From contig PCCT01000028.1 in NCBI GenBank assembly GCA_002731985.1, positions 1 through 9,102 on the forward strand: 9,102 nucleotides of DNA, in the 5' to 3' direction. The position numbers and the translations under genes are program-made. The notes under the pieces were generated by a model, which saw nothing but the letters and a program-made list of their open reading frames with translations, ran no database searches and was not told the origin of the DNA. Source of the stretch: Nitrospinota bacterium (lineage in GTDB: Bacteria; Nitrospinota; Nitrospinia; Nitrospinales; VA-1). This document shows positions 6,862-9,102 of this stretch, in pieces; within the stretch, counting starts at the first letter, position 1, and each line of letters begins with the position of its first letter.

Positions 6862-6901
6862 CTGTGGCATAGCCACAGCACTTCGCCCCCCTTGAAAAGG
6901 G
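6862..6901. repeat. Two adjacent hairpins in the mnmG leader
   Basis: The first is CTGTGGC-ATA-GCCACAG (6862-6878), a perfect 7-bp stem with a 3-base loop. The second is CCCTT-GAA-AAGGG (6889-6901), a 5-bp stem with a 3-base loop. Neither is followed by a T-run on either strand, so an intrinsic terminator is not supported. They could structure the mnmG leader RNA or be arms of intergenic repeats. Confidence 0.5.
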
Positions 6902-6917
6902 TGAGCAAAAAGGGGCA

Positions 6918-6958
6918 TCCTTCGACATAGCTCCCCAGATGGGGTCTTTGACGAAGGA
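6918..6958. repeat. Long imperfect inverted repeat upstream of mnmG
   Basis: Outer arms TCCTTCG (6918-6924) and CGAAGGA (6952-6958) are perfect complements. Inside them CCCC-AGAT-GGGG (6933-6944) makes a second stem, so the 41 bases can fold into one interrupted hairpin. Its left arm begins ATCCTTCGACATAGCTC, nearly the same as the last 16 bases of the window, which lack one base. Confidence 0.5.
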
Positions 6959-7010
6959 CGACACGGGTTTTCATCCCAATTCTTTTTTATCCGTGGCTGA
7001 GAGTTTTTGA

Positions 7011-8867
7011 ATGAAATCTTATGGTGTAATCATTATTGGTGGTGGACACGCGGGATGCGAGGCGGCGCTTGCTTCTTCGCGGATGGGTGTGTCTACCGCG
7101 CTTATCACGCTCGACCTTGAGAAGGTCGCGTTGATGCCTTGCAATCCGGCTATCGGCGGAATCGGCAAAGGACACATCGTGCGCGAAATCGATGCGCTCG
7201 GCGGCGAGATGGCACGTTGCATCGACAAAACAGGAATCCAGTTCCGCGTTCTCAACTCTTCCAAAGGTCCGGCCGTCCAGGGTTTTCGCGCTCAGGCGGA
7301 CAAGCATCTCTACAAAAATGAAATGCGCCGCATGCTGGAAGCGCAAACAAACTTGGATCTGGTTTGCGATGAAGCGGATGAACTGTTATTTGATAATAGT
7401 ACGGTCAAGGGAGTACGCACTCGTAACGGACTCGATCTTCATGCTCGATCCATCGTTATCACCACGGGAACTTTTTTGAACGGACGCATCCATGTGGGGA
7501 TGAACAGTTCTCCCGCCGGTCGCGTGGGTGAAGAACCATCGACAAAACTTTCGCAGTCGTTTCTCAATCAGGGGTTCGAGTTGGGCCGATTAAAAACGGG
7601 GACTCCGCCGCGTCTGCTTCGCGGTTCTATCGATTTCTCCCAATGCGAAGTGCAGGATGGCGACCCTAATCCGCAACCGTTTTCTTTTTCTACCGGTAAA
7701 CTGGACCGACCGCAGGTGCCTTGCCACATCACCTACACTAACGAACGCACGGCTGAGGTCATCCGCAATAATATGCACCTGTCGCCGTTGTATAGCGGAA
7801 TCATCGAAGGCGTTGGGCCACGTTACTGTCCGTCTATCGAGGACAAGGTGGTCAAGTTTCCCGACCGGGTGTCGCATCACATTTTTCTCGAACCGGAAGG
7901 ACTCGATACGGATTGGATTTACCCCAACGGTATCTCAACCAGTCTGGCCGAAGAGGTGCAATGGAAACTGGTACGAACCATTCCCGGCTTGGAAAATGCC
8001 GAGCTGGTCGCTCCGGGTTACGCGGTGGAATACGATTTTGTGCCGCCGACACAGCTTTTGCCAACGCTGGAAACGAAGCAGGTGAACGGACTCTTCCACG
8101 CGGGGCAGATCAATGGAACCTCTGGCTATGAGGAAGCGGCGGGGCAGGGACTTATAGCAGGAATCAACGCGGCGTTACGCTCACTTGACCGCGAACCGTT
8201 TACGTTGAGCCGGATGGAAAGTTACATTGGTGTGATGATCGATGACTTGGTGACCAAGGGAACACAGGAACCCTATCGCATGTTCACATCGCGCGCCGAA
8301 AACCGCCTGTTACTCAGACAAGACAACGCCGATACGCGACTCATGGGAAAAGGAAATGAACTTGGTTTGGTTTCAGACGAAACTTATGACCTCTGCCTTG
8401 CGAAACAGGGCGCGGTGAAACAAGAAATTGAACGGCTCAACACAACCAAAGTCGTCCCCAATCGGGAAGGAAAAGACCTTGTTTCCAAACTGGGAGTGGG
8501 CTTGAAAGGTCCGACGACCCTAGCTGGATTATTAAAGCGTCCGGAAATCACCTACGGCCAACTCATTGAAACGTTCAATGGAGCTTCTGTTTCACTGCTC
8601 GTCGGTGAGCAGGTAGAAATTCAGATCAAGTATGAAGGATTCATCCAGCGACAGAATCAAGTTGTCGCCAAACAAAGCAAATTGGAAAATATTAAGATAC
8701 CCGCAGACTTCCAATACGAAGACATATCTGGTCTATCCTGTGAAGTGGTGCAGAAACTGGAAGAAATTCGCCCGACGACCTTGGGTCAGGCTTCGCGCAT
8801 TTCGGGCATCACTCCGGCCGCAGTATCCATTGTTATGTTAATGCTTCAACGGCCCACGAAAGTCTGA
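7011..8867 (+). CDS. mnmG: tRNA uridine-5-carboxymethylaminomethyl modification enzyme MnmG
   Basis: A 618-residue FAD enzyme that, with the GTPase MnmE, installs the (carboxymethyl)aminomethyl group at C5 of the wobble uridine (U34) of certain tRNAs, using a methylene-folate carbon. It acts in the cytoplasm as a complex with MnmE, whose gene is not in the window. Seen: the N-terminal FAD motif IIIGGGHAGCEAA (residues 7-19), PCNPAIGGIGKGHIVREID (43-61) with conserved Cys44, LGRLKTGTPPR (191-201), RYCPSIEDK with Cys273, both matching the conserved cysteines of E. coli MnmG (Cys47 and Cys277), and GTSGYEEAAGQG (369-380). The C-terminal helical domain is complete and the length is normal. The ATG at 7011 puts the FAD motif at the expected distance; only a weak GAGAG lies upstream. 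A small gene starts two bases after its stop. Confidence 0.98.
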   Translation: MKSYGVIIIGGGHAGCEAALASSRMGVSTALITLDLEKVALMPCNPAIGGIGKGHIVREIDALGGEMARCIDKTGIQFRVLNSSKGPAVQGFRAQADKHLYKNEMRRMLEAQTNLDLVCDEADELLFDNSTVKGVRTRNGLDLHARSIVITTGTFLNGRIHVGMNSSPAGRVGEEPSTKLSQSFLNQGFELGRLKTGTPPRLLRGSIDFSQCEVQDGDPNPQPFSFSTGKLDRPQVPCHITYTNERTAEVIRNNMHLSPLYSGIIEGVGPRYCPSIEDKVVKFPDRVSHHIFLEPEGLDTDWIYPNGISTSLAEEVQWKLVRTIPGLENAELVAPGYAVEYDFVPPTQLLPTLETKQVNGLFHAGQINGTSGYEEAAGQGLIAGINAALRSLDREPFTLSRMESYIGVMIDDLVTKGTQEPYRMFTSRAENRLLLRQDNADTRLMGKGNELGLVSDETYDLCLAKQGAVKQEIERLNTTKVVPNREGKDLVSKLGVGLKGPTTLAGLLKRPEITYGQLIETFNGASVSLLVGEQVEIQIKYEGFIQRQNQVVAKQSKLENIKIPADFQYEDISGLSCEVVQKLEEIRPTTLGQASRISGITPAAVSIVMLMLQRPTKV

Positions 8868-8869
8868 CG

Positions 8870-9102
8870 ATGGTTCATACAGATTCCATCCAGTGGTTAT
8901 TGGAAGTCGACAAAAAGGAAATCGCTTACATCGTAAGCGTGTTTGAAGGATACGATAATCTCGCCATAGTGCGCACGGTTGATCCTGCCCGAAGCATCAT
9001 TGAACTCATCATCTCCCCCGACTATCTGGAGGATACCCGGCAACTGGTGGATGCCTTATCGAAGGAAGTTTATATCAGGAAATTAGATCCTTCGACAAGC
9101 TC
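8870..9102 (+). CDS. DUF4911-type small protein (3' end cut by window edge)
   Basis: The ATG lies two bases after the mnmG stop, and the frame stays open for 77 codons to the window edge. The visible protein is small, soluble and acidic to neutral, with no signal peptide or membrane helix. The order of features, an N-terminal VDKKEIAYIVSVFEGYDNLA (residues 14-33), then VRTVDPARSIIELIISPDY (35-53) and a C-terminal helix-strand (DTRQLVDALSKEVYIRKL), resembles DUF4911 proteins, which are about this length, so the end is probably only a few residues away. Function of the family is unknown to me. The tight spacing and absence of its own clear Shine-Dalgarno suggest translation coupled to mnmG. The DUF assignment is from memory of family sequences. 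The last codons overlap a possible dispersed repeat motif. Confidence 0.65.
   Translation, partial: MVHTDSIQWLLEVDKKEIAYIVSVFEGYDNLAIVRTVDPARSIIELIISPDYLEDTRQLVDALSKEVYIRKLDPSTS
9087..9102. repeat. Possible start of a dispersed repeat at the right edge
   Basis: The last bases, ATCCTTCGACAAGCTC, match 6917-6933 apart from a one-base difference in length. The CCTTCGACAAGCTC core is familiar to me as part of dispersed palindromic repeats in several bacterial genomes. It lies in the final visible codons of the small gene, so it may mark or extend that gene's end. Confidence 0.35.

Larger units (their letters stand above)
6560..7010. other. Divergent intergenic region between the KS gene and mnmG
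   Basis: No convincing protein gene is visible on either strand. The left part (about 6570-6650) is AT-rich and should hold the leftward KS promoter, but no good -35/-10 pair stands out; a TTGTGG with an AAAATT 17 bases on is the best and is poor. A purine-rich tract covers about 6659-6714. From 6712 to 6960 it contains a duplicated C-rich 13-mer, several hairpins and a rightward promoter candidate. The look is of degraded dispersed intergenic repeats mixed with regulatory sequence. Confidence 0.7.

Noticed and set aside
6862..6958. Intrinsic terminators at the intergenic hairpins
   Set aside because: No hairpin is followed by a T-run on either strand, and the region lies between two gene starts where no transcript from the window needs to end.
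6776..6964. 62-codon open frame on the minus strand in the intergenic region
   Set aside because: It runs through the C-rich repeat and hairpins and its translation is repeat-derived, with no recognisable domain or ribosome binding site.
6560..7010. Replication origin next to mnmG (gidA)
   Set aside because: mnmG lies near oriC in some bacteria, but I see no cluster of TTATCCACA-like DnaA boxes and no strong AT-rich unwinding stretch; one TTATCCGTG near 6987 is not enough.
7657..8085. 142-codon plus-strand frame inside mnmG
   Set aside because: It is an out-of-frame shadow; the mnmG frame carries all conserved motifs through this stretch.

Overview
The window carries two divergent gene groups separated by a roughly 450-base non-coding region. 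Base composition looks moderate by eye. It is bacterial: genes are tightly packed and co-directional, one junction is a 4-base stop/start overlap, a sigma70-like promoter can be proposed, and there is an mnmG gene followed by a DUF4911 gene. DUF4911 proteins are, as I recall, mostly found in Desulfobacterota/deltaproteobacteria-like and related Gram-negative phyla such as Nitrospinota. The phylum is an inference and cannot be fixed from this sequence.

Left block (positions 1-6559, all minus strand, read right to left). Seven genes run in this order: a beta-ketoacyl-ACP synthase (KS), an acyl carrier protein (ACP), two related CrtI/phytoene-desaturase-like FAD oxidoreductases, a FabG-type ketoreductase, a FabZ-type dehydratase, and a FabI-like enoyl reductase that runs off the left edge. 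Spacing is short except for a 143-base gap after the ACP. This is a complete, dedicated acyl-chain elongation cycle (condense, reduce, dehydrate, reduce) on its own ACP, with two flavin-dependent desaturase/isomerase-type enzymes inserted. Several core enzymes differ from housekeeping versions at or near the active site: the KS has GMFG where FabF has its GFGG gate loop, the enoyl reductase lacks the first of the two active-site tyrosines, and the FabG has HCSG in place of NNAG. The block therefore looks like a specialised lipid or polyene pathway rather than the primary fatty acid synthase. The closest gene-set analogy I know is the fab plus CrtI-like clusters proposed for ladderane lipid synthesis in anammox bacteria. 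The product here is unknown.

Middle (6560-7010). No convincing gene. It contains three imperfect copies of a 7-base unit in a purine-rich tract, two copies of a 13-base C-rich motif, several hairpins, and a plausible promoter reading rightwards into mnmG, which would give a structured leader of about 165 bases.

Right block (7011-9102, plus strand). A full-length mnmG (tRNA wobble-uridine modification) is followed two bases after its stop by the start of a small DUF4911 gene that is cut by the right edge. The last 16 bases resemble a stretch in the middle region and may be the start of a dispersed intergenic repeat.
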